From CAVRJC01 sp963721435 (GTDB lineage Bacteria; Actinomycetota; Acidimicrobiia; IMCC26256; DASPTH01): a DNA stretch of 64,000 bases. The stretch lies in assembly GCA_963721435.1 (NCBI GenBank), contig CAVRJC010000006.1, positions 62,001 through 126,000 of the forward strand, read 5' to 3'. Below, piece after piece: positions 8,324-17,485 of the stretch. Both the position numbers and the translations under genes were made by a program. How positions within the stretch are numbered: the first letter of the stretch is position 1; every line of letters begins with the position of its first letter. The notes beneath the pieces were generated by a model, which was not told the origin of the DNA, did no database searches, and saw nothing but the letters and a program-made list of their open reading frames with translations.

Positions 8324-9831
8324 GCAATTCGTGGCAGGACCGCGACCAGGCCGACATCCTCGCCGGTCGGTACTCGTCGGAGCACGCCGCCGCGACCATC
8401 GACTTCGGCGCGCTCGCCGACGCCGGCGTACCTCCCGGCGCGATCGCCCCGGGGTATCACACCTTCCTCTACTGCTCGGAGCTCGATCTCGGTGGCGGGG
8501 TGCGGCCGTGGCCGGAGACCTACAAGCCCGAGCTCTGGACCGACCGCGGCCTCGACACCACGCCGACGCCGCCGTGGAAGATCTACGCGGGCCGCTACCA
8601 GCCGTACGGCGTGTACATCCCCGACCGTCTCCCGACGCCCGCGCCCCTCGTCGTGTTCCTGCACGGCACCGGCAGCAACCATCTCGCGCAGGCCGCGATG
8701 ACCCTGTTCGGCCCCGGCCGGTTCAACTTCCCCGCGATCGTCGTGTCGCCCCTCGGCCGCGGCGGGAGCTGCGGCTACTTCGGTGCCGCGGAGCAGGACG
8801 TGCTCGACGTCATGGCCGACATCGGCGAGCGGTTCGCGATCGACGAAGACCGCGTCGTGCTCACCGGCATCTCCCAGGGCGGGTTCGGCACCTTCCGGCT
8901 CGGCGAGCTCTACCCCGACAAGTTCTGCGCGCTGATCCCGCTCGTCGGGCAGAGCGCGCTGCTCCCCGAGATCGAGATGATGATCTCCGGCGGCGAGCCG
9001 TTCATGCCCGACGCGCTCGAGAACCTCTGCAACCTGCCGGTGCGGATGATCAACGGCCGGCAGGACCCGTTGAAGAACGGGATCGCCGGGAACGTTCCCG
9101 ACCTCGACGCATTCGCGCTGCGCAAGCTCCGCTACGACTTCCGGTACTGGCAGATGCTGCGGCGGGGCCACGAGGTCGTGCCCGAGTTGAGCAACGCGGT
9201 GTACCTCGACGCGCTCGACCATCCGCGTGACCCGAACCCGGCGCGCGTCGTGCTCTCGGTCGAGCCCTTCCTCACCGTGTCCGACCCGCGCACGGGGCTC
9301 GAGCTCCGTCATGACTCCGCGTACTGGGTGTCGGGCGTCGAGGTGCGGGGTGACGAGTTCACCCGCGGCGTCAAGGGAACCGTCGACGTGACCACGCTCG
9401 CGCGTGCCGACCGCGCGCGGGTCGCCACCGACTACGCGACCGTCGACACCAACAAGGCGGTGAGCCACGACTTCACCGGGCGTGACTTCATGGGCCCGAA
9501 CCCGGCAACGTGGGGGTTCGACGAGTGGGTCGAGCAGGGCATCACGCTCGCGCCGGGCCCCGACCAGCCGGTCGAGAACGGGCTCGAGGCGTCGTTGACG
9601 CGCGTCGCCGCGGTCACCGTCGACCTCGAGCGCATGTCCATCGACCCGCGGCGCGAGCTCGTGGTTCGCGTCACCGGCGACGGCTGCACCGACCTCACGC
9701 TGCACGGCGCGTGGTCTGGTCCGGTCGAGGACACCTCGACGGGAAAGATCCTCGAGCCCGTCGGCGACACCCTCACGATCGCGCGTGACTTCACCGGCAC
9801 CCACACGGTCGTGCTCCGCCCCCTGGGCTGA
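8320..9831 (+). CDS. Alpha/beta-hydrolase (esterase or peptidase-like), second half of a split pair
   Basis: 503 residues with GTG start overlapping the previous stop as GTGA. 'VVFLHGTGSNH' forms the oxyanion loop and 'LTGISQGGFGTFRLGELYP' the G-x-S-x-G nucleophile elbow (Ser near residue 190). 'MINGRQDPLKNG' is the acid region and 'MLRRGHEV' is a candidate for the catalytic His. A beta-rich C-terminal domain of about 170 residues follows. The first 40 residues ('WQDRDQADILAG') look like an inter-domain linker rather than a natural N-terminus. This suggests that this gene and the preceding one descend from one polypeptide. The substrate is probably a polysaccharide- or lipid-linked ester, by inference only. 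Confidence 0.75.
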   Translation: MSNSWQDRDQADILAGRYSSEHAAATIDFGALADAGVPPGAIAPGYHTFLYCSELDLGGGVRPWPETYKPELWTDRGLDTTPTPPWKIYAGRYQPYGVYIPDRLPTPAPLVVFLHGTGSNHLAQAAMTLFGPGRFNFPAIVVSPLGRGGSCGYFGAAEQDVLDVMADIGERFAIDEDRVVLTGISQGGFGTFRLGELYPDKFCALIPLVGQSALLPEIEMMISGGEPFMPDALENLCNLPVRMINGRQDPLKNGIAGNVPDLDAFALRKLRYDFRYWQMLRRGHEVVPELSNAVYLDALDHPRDPNPARVVLSVEPFLTVSDPRTGLELRHDSAYWVSGVEVRGDEFTRGVKGTVDVTTLARADRARVATDYATVDTNKAVSHDFTGRDFMGPNPATWGFDEWVEQGITLAPGPDQPVENGLEASLTRVAAVTVDLERMSIDPRRELVVRVTGDGCTDLTLHGAWSGPVEDTSTGKILEPVGDTLTIARDFTGTHTVVLRPLG

Positions 9832-9854
9832 TCCCGCCCTCGAAAGGGAGGTTC

Positions 9855-11138
9855 CTAACCGAAGGCGGCGAACTGGCGGAAGGCCCACATGCCGTGGCCT
9901 TCGGGGATCGCGTCGATCGGCGTCTGCACCTCGGCCGCCGTCGGCGCGTTGATCCGCTGCGCGACCTTGCGCAGCGCCTCGCCGTCGAGCCCGTACACCC
10001 GCACGCCGTTGAGGCCGATCATGTGCAGCACCTTGTCGATGGGCTTGTCCCAGTAGGTGTACCGCAGCGACAGCTGGCTCTGCGGGGTCTCGCCCTCACC
10101 GGGCCGACGCCACGTCCCTTCGACGTGCGGGTAGTCGGTGCCCCAGATGATGTTCTGCCAGTAGTCGTGCTCGATCGCGTCCTCGGCCTCGAACCGCGCC
10201 TGGAAGCTCGCGCCGAGGAAGATGTTGCGCTTGGCGTAGTCACTCGGCAACATGGCGTCGGCACCGCCGCCGTACATCCCGAGCGAGTCCATGTCGGCGA
10301 GCTTCACGCGCCACCAGTCGCCCGGCAGCTCGGTGAGCACGAGCTTGAGCGTGGGGTAGCGCTCGAAGACGCCCGCGAAGATCAGCCGGTGGATCGGACG
10401 GCGCGCGATCTCGCGTGACTCCTGGATCCACACCGGCATCGCGCCCGCGAGCTCCATCTGCGGGTCGCCCGCCCCGCCGTGCGAGACGAGCGGCATGCCG
10501 AGGTCCTCGCACGCGGCCCAGAACGGCTCCCAGATCGGGTCGTTGTAGTAGTGCAGGCCCGCGAAGCGCGAGCGCTTGAGCTCGGTGACCGGGCCGGCCT
10601 CGACCGGGAAGTTCACCGCGCGCAGGCCGTGCTCGCGCGCCCACGTGGCTTCGGCGATCGCGGCGTCGATGTCCCACATCGGGAGATGCGCGAGGCCGAC
10701 GTGGCGCTCGGGCTCGACCGAGCAGAAGTCGGCGAGCCACTCGTTGTAGATGTGGCGGCCGACCGCGGCGTGCTCGTAGCTCACGTCGTACTTGCGACCC
10801 ATCGTGGTGGCGCCGAGCGACGGGTCGGAGATGATGAACGGCACCGGCTGCCCGTTCTGGCTGCCGTGGAAGATGCACTCCGCCGCGGTGCCGTCGGCGT
10901 CGAGGTCGCGGATGCGCGCGTGAGGGTCGTAGTGGCCGTCGGTCGCGTTCAGGGCTTCGAGCCCGCGCGTGCCGCCCTTCTCCTCGACGTACGTGGTGAA
11001 GTCGTCGAAGTCGTCGAGGTACTGCTTCGGGCAGTACTCACGCAGGTCTTCGCGCAGGCGCGGGCCGATGTGCGTGTCGCACGAGACGATGACGACGCGT
11101 TCGTCGGGATCGATTGCGTGCGGATCGGGCGATGCCAT
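9855..11138 (-). CDS. Amidohydrolase 2 family protein
   Basis: 427 residues. The metal site is visible as 'VVIVSCDTHIGPRL' (D-T-H) and the late 'NIIWGTDYPHVEGTWRRPGE' (D). 'ISHGGAG'-like text ('PLVSHGGAGDPQ') supplies the conserved His. The start is set at ATG 11138, because the run of G at 11146-11151 is 7 nt upstream; ATG 11144 would leave almost no spacing. It lies 31 nt downstream of the polysaccharide deacetylase on the same strand. It is the third PF04909 enzyme in 11 kb. Confidence 0.85.
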   Translation of the reverse strand: MASPDPHAIDPDERVVIVSCDTHIGPRLREDLREYCPKQYLDDFDDFTTYVEEKGGTRGLEALNATDGHYDPHARIRDLDADGTAAECIFHGSQNGQPVPFIISDPSLGATTMGRKYDVSYEHAAVGRHIYNEWLADFCSVEPERHVGLAHLPMWDIDAAIAEATWAREHGLRAVNFPVEAGPVTELKRSRFAGLHYYNDPIWEPFWAACEDLGMPLVSHGGAGDPQMELAGAMPVWIQESREIARRPIHRLIFAGVFERYPTLKLVLTELPGDWWRVKLADMDSLGMYGGGADAMLPSDYAKRNIFLGASFQARFEAEDAIEHDYWQNIIWGTDYPHVEGTWRRPGEGETPQSQLSLRYTYWDKPIDKVLHMIGLNGVRVYGLDGEALRKVAQRINAPTAAEVQTPIDAIPEGHGMWAFRQFAAFG

Positions 11139-11175
11139 GGTCATTCCCCCCGGCTGCAGCGTGCGGAAATTCAGA

Positions 11176-11967
11176 CTACGCCAGCAGGTCCGACGTGGTG
11201 ACGGGCACGAGGTTCTTCTGGGCGAGCCCGTCGAGGATCCCCGGCAGCGCGGCGAGCGTCCCGGGGTGGCCGAAGTGCAGGCTCACGACCGAGCCCGCCT
11301 TCACCGCCGCCAGCGTGCGCTGCGTGACCGCGGCTGCGCCCGGGTCGGTGTAGTCGAGGGGGTCGACGTCGAAGCCGAGCACGGTCGCGTACCCCGTGGC
11401 ACCCGCGGTCTGCAGCACCGCGGCGGGCGGCGTGCTCGTGCCGTCGTCGGTGCCCGACGGCCGGAAGTACTTCCCCGGCTTGCCGGTGAGACGCACGAGC
11501 AGGTCACGGCAGCGCACGATCTCGTCGGTCATCTGCGCCTGGGGGAGCTGCGCGAAGGTGAGGTGGTTGTAGGTGTGGTTGGCGAGCTCGTGGCCCGCGG
11601 CGGTGAGCTTCGTCGCCCACGTGGGGTTGGCATCGAGCCACTTGCCCACGATGAAGCACGTGACGTGCGCGTTGTGCTGCGCGAACACGTCGAGGTACTG
11701 CTGCGCGAGTGTCAGATCGCCGTCGGTGTGGAAGGTCAGTGCGACCCGCCCGCGTGTGGTGGGCCCGGTGTCGACGAACTTGGCCGGGCCCGAGGGTGCC
11801 ACGGTCGGGGGCGTGGTCGGCGGTGTGGTGGGAGGCGTCGTCGGGGGACTCGTGGGCGCGACCGTGGTCGACGAGCTCGCGCTGCTGCCGTCGCCGCCGC
11901 ACGCAGTGGCCAGTGCCGTGAGCGCCGCGAGGGCACCGGCTTCGAGGAAGGTCCGACGGCTGATCAC
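11176..11967 (-). CDS. Tat-exported polysaccharide deacetylase (NodB fold)
   Basis: 263 residues with GTG start. The N-terminus 'MISRRTFLEAGALAALTALATAC' has a twin-arginine motif and a Cys after a lipobox-like ATA, so a surface lipoprotein is likely. A Thr/Pro linker with three TTPP units follows. NodB motifs: 'LTFHTDGD' in place of the classic TFDD, 'ANHTYNH' (H-x3-H metal pair) and 'RPSG' for R-P-x-G. It probably removes N- or O-acetyl groups from cell-wall glycans. TACCGT lies 9 nt before the GTG and may be its -10. It is divergent from the hydroxylase operon. Confidence 0.85.
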   Translation of the reverse strand: MISRRTFLEAGALAALTALATACGGDGSSASSSTTVAPTSPPTTPPTTPPTTPPTVAPSGPAKFVDTGPTTRGRVALTFHTDGDLTLAQQYLDVFAQHNAHVTCFIVGKWLDANPTWATKLTAAGHELANHTYNHLTFAQLPQAQMTDEIVRCRDLLVRLTGKPGKYFRPSGTDDGTSTPPAAVLQTAGATGYATVLGFDVDPLDYTDPGAAAVTQRTLAAVKAGSVVSLHFGHPGTLAALPGILDGLAQKNLVPVTTSDLLA

Positions 11968-12110
11968 GAGCGGTCGACGGTACCTGACACCTGCTGAAAT
12001 TCTCGTGGCGCGGTGCGCCGCTCGTGGTGCGGCCTGCGGCGGGCGCCGCTAGATTGCGCCCCCGCAAGGCCTTTCCGACGACGGACGGGGCGCGGATCAG
12101 GAGGTTGCGA

Positions 12111-12593
12111 GTGGTCCAGATTTCGGTGCGGGTCAACGGCGCCGGCCACGAGAACGATGTGGAGCCCCGATTGCTGCTGGTGCAGTACCTGCGGGAGACC
12201 CTCGGGCTCACGGGTACGAACATCGGCTGTGACACGAGCTCGTGCGGCGCGTGCACGGTGCTCCTCGACGGCCAGTCGGTCAAGTCGTGCACGGTGCTGG
12301 CGGCGCAGGCCGACGGTGCCGAGATCATGACGATCGAAGGGCTCGCCGATCCCGACGGCACGCTGCACCCGGTGCAGGAGTCGTTCCGGGAGAACCACGC
12401 GCTGCAGTGCGGCTACTGCACGCCGGGCATGGTGATGGCGATCGTGTCGCTGCTCGACGAGGAGCCGGAGCTCGACGAGCGCCGGGTGCGTGAGGGCCTC
12501 GAAGGGAACCTCTGCCGGTGCACCGGCTACCACAACATCGTGAAGGCCGTCCTCGCGTGCGCTGCCGACCGCGGCACGCTGGTGCAGTCGTGA
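12111..12593 (+). CDS. Molybdenum hydroxylase small subunit, two 2Fe-2S clusters
   Basis: 160 residues. The plant-ferredoxin-like cluster ligands are 'GCDTSSCGACTV...SC', and the second cluster is 'QCGYC' plus 'CRCTG', as in CoxS/XdhC-type subunits. It passes electrons from the Mo centre to FAD. The GTG start at 12111 has CAGGAGG (12099-12104 core) 6 nt upstream. TAGATT at 12051-12056 is a possible -10, giving a leader of about 50 nt. It is the first gene of a four-gene operon coupled by GTGA overlaps. Confidence 0.92.
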   Translation: MVQISVRVNGAGHENDVEPRLLLVQYLRETLGLTGTNIGCDTSSCGACTVLLDGQSVKSCTVLAAQADGAEIMTIEGLADPDGTLHPVQESFRENHALQCGYCTPGMVMAIVSLLDEEPELDERRVREGLEGNLCRCTGYHNIVKAVLACAADRGTLVQS

Positions 12594-13411
12594 TCCCCGC
12601 GGCGTTCGACTACGTACGCGCGTCGTCGGCGGAAGAAGCCGTGTCGTTGCTCGTCGAGCACGGCGACGAAGCGAAGCTGCTCGCCGGTGGGCACTCGCTG
12701 CTGCCATTGATGAAGTTGCGGCTCGCGACGCCGTCGGTGCTGATCGACGTCGGTCGCGTGCCCGATCTCTCCTACATCGAGGAGCGCGGCGACGAGATCG
12801 CCATCGGCTCACTCGTGCGTCATCACGAGCTCGAGACCTCCGAGCTCCTGCACGCGCAGGTGCCGCTGCTCGCGCACGCCGCACATGAGGTCGGTGACCC
12901 GCAGGTGCGTCACCGCGGCACGTTGGGCGGAACGCTCGCGCACGGCGATCCGGCGTCCGACCTTCCCGCGGTCGTGCTCGCGCTCGGCGGCACGCTCGTC
13001 GCGCAGGGCCCGAACGGCCGGCGCGAGATCGCCGCGACCGACTTCTTCGAGGGCTTCCTCGAGACCGCGCTCGCACCCGACGAGATGCTCGTCGAGATCC
13101 GGGTGCCCAAGGTCCCCGGTGCCGGTTGGTCGTTCCAGAAGTTCAACCGTCGTGCCCAGGACTGGGCCATCGTCGGGGTCGCGGCCGTGAGCAACGGCAC
13201 CACCGGCATCGCGCTCGTGAACATGGGCTCCACGCCCCTGCGGGCGACGGCGGTCGAGGCCGCGGTGCAGAGTGGCGCGTCGGCGACCGATGCGGCTGCG
13301 CTCGCGGCCGAGGGCACGGAGCCGCCCACCGACTTGAACGCGTCGCCCGAGTACCGCCGGCACCTCGCCACGGTCCTCGTCCGCCGCGCGCTCGAAGAGG
13401 CAGGAAAGTGA
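12590..13411 (+). CDS. Molybdenum hydroxylase FAD-binding medium subunit
   Basis: 273 residues with GTG start inside the previous gene's stop (GTGA). FAD-binding motifs of the CoxM/XDH medium subunit are clear: 'LLAGGHSLLPLMKLRLATP' and 'RHRGTLGGTLAHGDPASD'. A C-terminal CO_deh_flav_C domain follows ('WSFQKFNRRAQDWAIVGVAA'). It receives electrons from the iron-sulfur subunit and passes them to an acceptor. Confidence 0.92.
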   Translation: MIPAAFDYVRASSAEEAVSLLVEHGDEAKLLAGGHSLLPLMKLRLATPSVLIDVGRVPDLSYIEERGDEIAIGSLVRHHELETSELLHAQVPLLAHAAHEVGDPQVRHRGTLGGTLAHGDPASDLPAVVLALGGTLVAQGPNGRREIAATDFFEGFLETALAPDEMLVEIRVPKVPGAGWSFQKFNRRAQDWAIVGVAAVSNGTTGIALVNMGSTPLRATAVEAAVQSGASATDAAALAAEGTEPPTDLNASPEYRRHLATVLVRRALEEAGK

Positions 13412-15786
13412 CGTTCGCGGCGGGCTCGTTCGCCGGGTCGCCGGTGCGGCGGGTCGAAGACCCGTCGCTCCTGCGTGGCGCGGGCACGTACGTCGACAAT
13501 CTCGATGTCGACGGCATGCTCGTCGCGCAGTTCGTGCGCTCGCCGATGGCCCACGCGCTGATCACGTCGATCGACACGACCGCGGCGCGCGCGATGCCGG
13601 GTGTCGTGGGCGTGTACACCGCGGACGACCTCGACTTCCCGGCCGCGCCCGCGTTCATGCTGTTGCACCCCGACACCGGGCACAACGCGCTTGCGCAGGG
13701 TCGCGTCAACTACGTGGGCGACCCGGTGGCGGTCGTCGTCGCGGAGACGCGCGCGCAGGCTGTCGACGCGGCGGAGATGGTCGAGGTCGACTACGAGGCG
13801 CTCGACGCCGCGATCGACATGGAGGCCGCGCTCGCCGCCGACGCGCCGTTGCAGTTCGAGTCGATCGGCTCGAACGTCGTCATCGGCATGCAGGCCGGTG
13901 GCGACGACCCGCTCGCGGGCGCCGATGTGGTGGTACGCGGCCGCTTCGAGAACCAGCGGGTCGCGGTGGTGCCGATGGAGGGCAGCGCCATCGCGGTCGT
14001 CCCGAACGACGGCGACTTCGACCTCGTCGTGCACCTCGCGTGCCAGATGCCGCACATGATCAAGGGCGTGCTCTCGGGCTCGCTGGGCATCGATGCCGAG
14101 CGCCTGCGCGTGATCGCGCCGAACGTGGGCGGCTCGTTCGGGGCCAAGCACCTCTCGGCGGAGGGTGTTGTCACCGCCAAGGTGGCGATGGAGCTCGGTC
14201 GCCCGGTGAAGTGGGTCGAGACCCGCTCCGAGAACATGATCGCGATGGCGCACGGCCGCGGCCAGGTGCAGTACGTCGAGCTGGGCCTCGAGCGCGACGG
14301 CACGATCGTCGGGATGCGGTGCCGGTTCATCGGTGACGGCGGCGCGTACGCCGGTTTCGGCGGGATCCTCGTGGTCGGCCAGACCAAGACCATGGCGCAG
14401 GGCGTGTACCACATCCCGAAGATCGCGTTCGACGTCGCGGTGGTGGTCACGCAGACGACGCCGATGGGCGCGTACCGCGGCGCGGGGCGGCCTGAGGCCG
14501 CGGCGTTCCTCGAGCGCATCATCGACATGGCGGCCGACGAGCTGGGCATGGACCCCGCGGAGCTGCGGCGCAAGAACTTCATCCAGCCCGCCGAGTTCCC
14601 GTACACCACGCTCATGGGTGCGAACTACGACAGCGGCGACTACGAGCTCGCGCTCGACGAAGCGCTGCGCGTCGCCGACTACCCGGCGCTGCTCGCGGAG
14701 CAGGCGGAGCACCGCGCGCGCGACGACCGCATGCAGCTCGGCATCGGCATGTCCGTCTACGTCGAGGTCACCGGGGGCGGCTCCGAGTTCGCCGAGGTCG
14801 AGGTGCGCGACGACGGCCGGGTCACGGTGAAGGCGGGCACTTCGGCGCACGGGCAGGGGCACGCGACCGCGTTCACGCAGATCGTCGCCGACCAGCTCGG
14901 CGTGCCGATGGAGCAGATCGACTACGTGCAGTCCGATACCGCGCTCGTGTTGCGCGGTGGCGGCACCGGCGGGTCGCGCTCGATGCAACTCGGCGGCACG
15001 GCGGTGCTGCAGACGTCCAAGCTCGTGGTGGAGAAGGCCAAGGCACTCGCGGCCGAGCTGCTCGAGGCCGCGCCCGAAGACATCGTCGTGGTGGGCGACG
15101 GCCGCCTCGGCGTCGCCGGCGTGCCGAGCAAGGCCCTGCCGTGGTCCGAGCTCGCGCGCGCGGCGTCGGAGCGCGGCGAGCCGTTGATGGTGCAGCACGA
15201 CACCGAGCGGTCGGGATCCACCTTCCCCTTCGGTGCGCACATCGCGGTCGTCGAGGTCGACACCGAGACCGGCCGGGTCACGCCGCGCCAGCACGTCGCG
15301 GTCGACGACTGCGGTGTGATCGTGAACCCGCTGCTCGTCGACGGCCAGGTCCACGGCGGGCTCGCGTCGGGCATCGCGCAGGCGCTGTGGGAGCAGATGG
15401 TCTACGACGACGACGGCAACCCGCTCACGACGACGCTCGCGGAGTACGCGATCCCGAGCGCGGCCGAGCTGCCGTCGTACGTCACCTCGCACCCGGAGAC
15501 CCCGTCGCCACTCAACGAGCTCGGCGCCAAGGGGATCGGCGAGTCCGCCACCGTGGGCTCCACGCCCGCGGTGCAGAACGCCGTGGTCGACGCGCTGAGC
15601 CACCTCGGCGTGCGGCACATCGACATGCCCTGCACGCCGGAGCGCGTGTGGCGGGCGATCCAGGACGCCAGGGCGGGCACGCTCGCCGACCCGTGGCGGG
15701 AGCCGCCGGCGGCGATGGCGTCGCTCCCGGTCGAAGGTGCGGCCGAGGAAGCACTCGAGCACGAAGCCGAGGAGATCAACCTGTGA
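13408..15786 (+). CDS. Molybdenum hydroxylase large (Mo-cofactor) subunit, form II-like
   Basis: 792 residues with GTG start overlapping the previous stop. Contains 'VGGSFGAKH' and the active-site loop 'TTPMGAYRGAGRPEAAAF'. The AYRGAGR loop is the form II signature; authentic CO dehydrogenase (form I) carries AYxCSFR. It is therefore more likely an aldehyde, purine or N-heterocycle hydroxylase than a CO oxidiser. A C-terminal 'GAKGIGESATVGSTPAVQNAV' contains the conserved catalytic Glu of xanthine oxidase-type enzymes (G-I-G-E). It overlaps the downstream cyclase-family gene by four bases. Confidence 0.92.
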   Translation: MTFAAGSFAGSPVRRVEDPSLLRGAGTYVDNLDVDGMLVAQFVRSPMAHALITSIDTTAARAMPGVVGVYTADDLDFPAAPAFMLLHPDTGHNALAQGRVNYVGDPVAVVVAETRAQAVDAAEMVEVDYEALDAAIDMEAALAADAPLQFESIGSNVVIGMQAGGDDPLAGADVVVRGRFENQRVAVVPMEGSAIAVVPNDGDFDLVVHLACQMPHMIKGVLSGSLGIDAERLRVIAPNVGGSFGAKHLSAEGVVTAKVAMELGRPVKWVETRSENMIAMAHGRGQVQYVELGLERDGTIVGMRCRFIGDGGAYAGFGGILVVGQTKTMAQGVYHIPKIAFDVAVVVTQTTPMGAYRGAGRPEAAAFLERIIDMAADELGMDPAELRRKNFIQPAEFPYTTLMGANYDSGDYELALDEALRVADYPALLAEQAEHRARDDRMQLGIGMSVYVEVTGGGSEFAEVEVRDDGRVTVKAGTSAHGQGHATAFTQIVADQLGVPMEQIDYVQSDTALVLRGGGTGGSRSMQLGGTAVLQTSKLVVEKAKALAAELLEAAPEDIVVVGDGRLGVAGVPSKALPWSELARAASERGEPLMVQHDTERSGSTFPFGAHIAVVEVDTETGRVTPRQHVAVDDCGVIVNPLLVDGQVHGGLASGIAQALWEQMVYDDDGNPLTTTLAEYAIPSAAELPSYVTSHPETPSPLNELGAKGIGESATVGSTPAVQNAVVDALSHLGVRHIDMPCTPERVWRAIQDARAGTLADPWREPPAAMASLPVEGAAEEALEHEAEEINL

Positions 15787-16685
15787 GCGCCAAGGATCAC
15801 AACAACAACTGGGGTCGGTGGGGCGACGACGACGAGCGCGGCGCGCTCAACCTCGTCACCGAAGATGTCGTGAAGCGCGGCGCGGCGGCGATCACGACCG
15901 GCAAGGTCTACCCGCTCGGGATCCCGCTCCAGGCCGAGGGCGTGCCGAACTACGACTACCGCGGCAAGCCCATGCGCCTCACGCTCGAGGACAGCACCGA
16001 CGAAGGCGACTACGCGGAGTACGGCTGTGCGCCCGGGACCGGCGCGCACGAAGACGTGCTGGTGTTCGCCTCGCACGCGACGTCGCACATGGATGCGCTG
16101 ATCCACGTCTACGAGGATCACGAGCATTACAACGGCGTGCCGCACATGGCCATGCGCGCGATGACGGGCGCGACGAAGCTCGGAATCGAGAAGTGCGGCG
16201 GCTTCGCGTCGCGCGCGGTGCTGCTCGACCTCGTCCGCTACTTCGACGAAGGCCCCTGGGTGCTCGGTGGTCGCAACGTGACGGGCGCCGACCTGCAGGG
16301 CGCGTGCGACGCGCAAGGGGTCGAGATCCAGTCCGGCGACATCGTGCTCCTGCGCGTTGGCTACCTCGACATGTGGTGGGCGCAGAACGGCGAGGTCGGC
16401 TTCGACCAGCCGGGTCTCGGGCTCGACGGTGCCGAGTGGCTCGCGGCGAAGGATGTGATCGCGGTCGGTGCCGACAACTCGGCGGTCGAATGTGTGCCGT
16501 TCGACGGCAACGACTTCCTCGCGGTGCACAAGGTGCTGCTCGTGCGGCACGGGATCTACCTGCTCGAGTTCCTGGATCTCTCCGCCCCCGCGCGCGACGA
16601 ATGCTGGGAAGGGCTCCTGTCGGTCGCACCCTTGAAGATCACCGGTGCGACGGGGTGCCCGATCAACCCGATCTTCGTCGGCTAG
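15783..16685 (+). CDS. Cyclase-family metal-dependent hydrolase (kynurenine formamidase-like)
   Basis: 300 residues with GTG start overlapping the large-subunit stop. PF04199-type protein: the metal motif 'FASHATSHMDALIHVYED' corresponds to H-x-G-T-H-x-D-x-P-x-H. 'GDIVLLRVGYLDMWW' and 'VECVPFDGNDFLAVHKVLLVRHGIYLLEFL' are also typical. Members hydrolyse cyclic amides, imides or lactones. Being the last gene of the hydroxylase operon suggests that the oxidised ring or amide product is opened here; this link is inferred. Confidence 0.88.
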   Translation: MSAKDHNNNWGRWGDDDERGALNLVTEDVVKRGAAAITTGKVYPLGIPLQAEGVPNYDYRGKPMRLTLEDSTDEGDYAEYGCAPGTGAHEDVLVFASHATSHMDALIHVYEDHEHYNGVPHMAMRAMTGATKLGIEKCGGFASRAVLLDLVRYFDEGPWVLGGRNVTGADLQGACDAQGVEIQSGDIVLLRVGYLDMWWAQNGEVGFDQPGLGLDGAEWLAAKDVIAVGADNSAVECVPFDGNDFLAVHKVLLVRHGIYLLEFLDLSAPARDECWEGLLSVAPLKITGATGCPINPIFVG

Positions 16686-16709
16686 TCGCGCGCTCCTTCC
16701 CCGTTTGGC

Positions 16710-17456
16710 TCAGTCCGCTTGGGGCGGGCTGGTGACGGTCGCCTCCGCCTGCAGCTCGAGCGCGGTCTCCTGCAGCTCGGCGTCGAACTCGTCGACTGAT
16801 TCGAGCGGGAACCGTCGGTTCTTCCGCCACGTGCGCCACAAGAAGTAGGTGCCGATGGTGAACGTCACCGGCGTGATGTACCACTGGTATTCGCCGACGA
16901 AGCTCGCGAACTCCTTGAGCGGCGTCGCCAGCACGTCGCCGAGGAAGTAGATGACGGTGACGCGGGCGACCGTGCCGATGATCGCCAGCGCGAAGAAGGG
17001 CAACGGGGGCATGCCGGTCGCGCCGGCGACCGTGCTGTTGACCATCGTCGGGCTCCAGGCGACCAACGGGTAGAGGAAGCGACGGAAGAACCGCTCGAGG
17101 CGGGGCATCGCCGTCGACTCGGGCGCGAGCCTGCTCTTCATCCACCGGATCCCGACGTCGCCGTACCGGCGACCGAACAGGTAGTACACGGGCGCCATCA
17201 CGAGGGGCCGTGCGATGGCGAGGCTGAAGAAGACGGCCGGGTGCACGAGCGGCTCGACGAGCAGCGCGCGTGTCGTGTTCACGCTCATCACGAGCAGCGT
17301 CCACGGTGCCTCCGCGAGGAGCGTCGGCCAGAACATCTTCGACACCTGCGCGAGCGAGAAGGCCAGCGCCATCGGCACGAGGAAGAGCGTCAGCTCGGTG
17401 CGGCGCGAGAACCGGCCCTGCCGTTCCCCCGGGTCGATCGCGAACTCCGCGCCCAT
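16710..17456 (-). CDS. Multi-pass membrane protein, VTT/DedA-like
   Basis: 248 residues with about six hydrophobic segments. The block 'YYLFGRRYGDVGIRWMKSRL' followed by 'FFRRFLYPLVAWSPTMVNSTVAGATGM' resembles the re-entrant-loop core of VTT/DedA lipid-scramblase-like proteins. The match is loose. The C-terminal tail is charged and cytoplasmic. ATG 17456 begins a natural hydrophilic N-terminus ('MGAEFAIDPGERQG'). It follows the APH-like kinase by 29 nt on the same strand. Confidence 0.65.
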   Translation of the reverse strand: MGAEFAIDPGERQGRFSRRTELTLFLVPMALAFSLAQVSKMFWPTLLAEAPWTLLVMSVNTTRALLVEPLVHPAVFFSLAIARPLVMAPVYYLFGRRYGDVGIRWMKSRLAPESTAMPRLERFFRRFLYPLVAWSPTMVNSTVAGATGMPPLPFFALAIIGTVARVTVIYFLGDVLATPLKEFASFVGEYQWYITPVTFTIGTYFLWRTWRKNRRFPLESVDEFDAELQETALELQAEATVTSPPQAD

Positions 17457-17485
17457 GCCGCTGCAGTCTCCCACGCGGCGTGGCG

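Noticed and set aside
11790..11850. Short tandem repeat locus
   Set aside because: It encodes the Thr/Pro linker of the deacetylase (TTPP units) and needs no other explanation.
12910..15762. Open minus-strand frame of 950 codons
   Set aside because: Exact antisense of the molybdenum hydroxylase subunits, with His/Arg-rich shadow composition.
13408..15786. CO dehydrogenase (coxL) call for the Mo subunit
   Set aside because: The active-site loop is AYRGAGR, not AYxCSFR, so CO oxidation is not supported.
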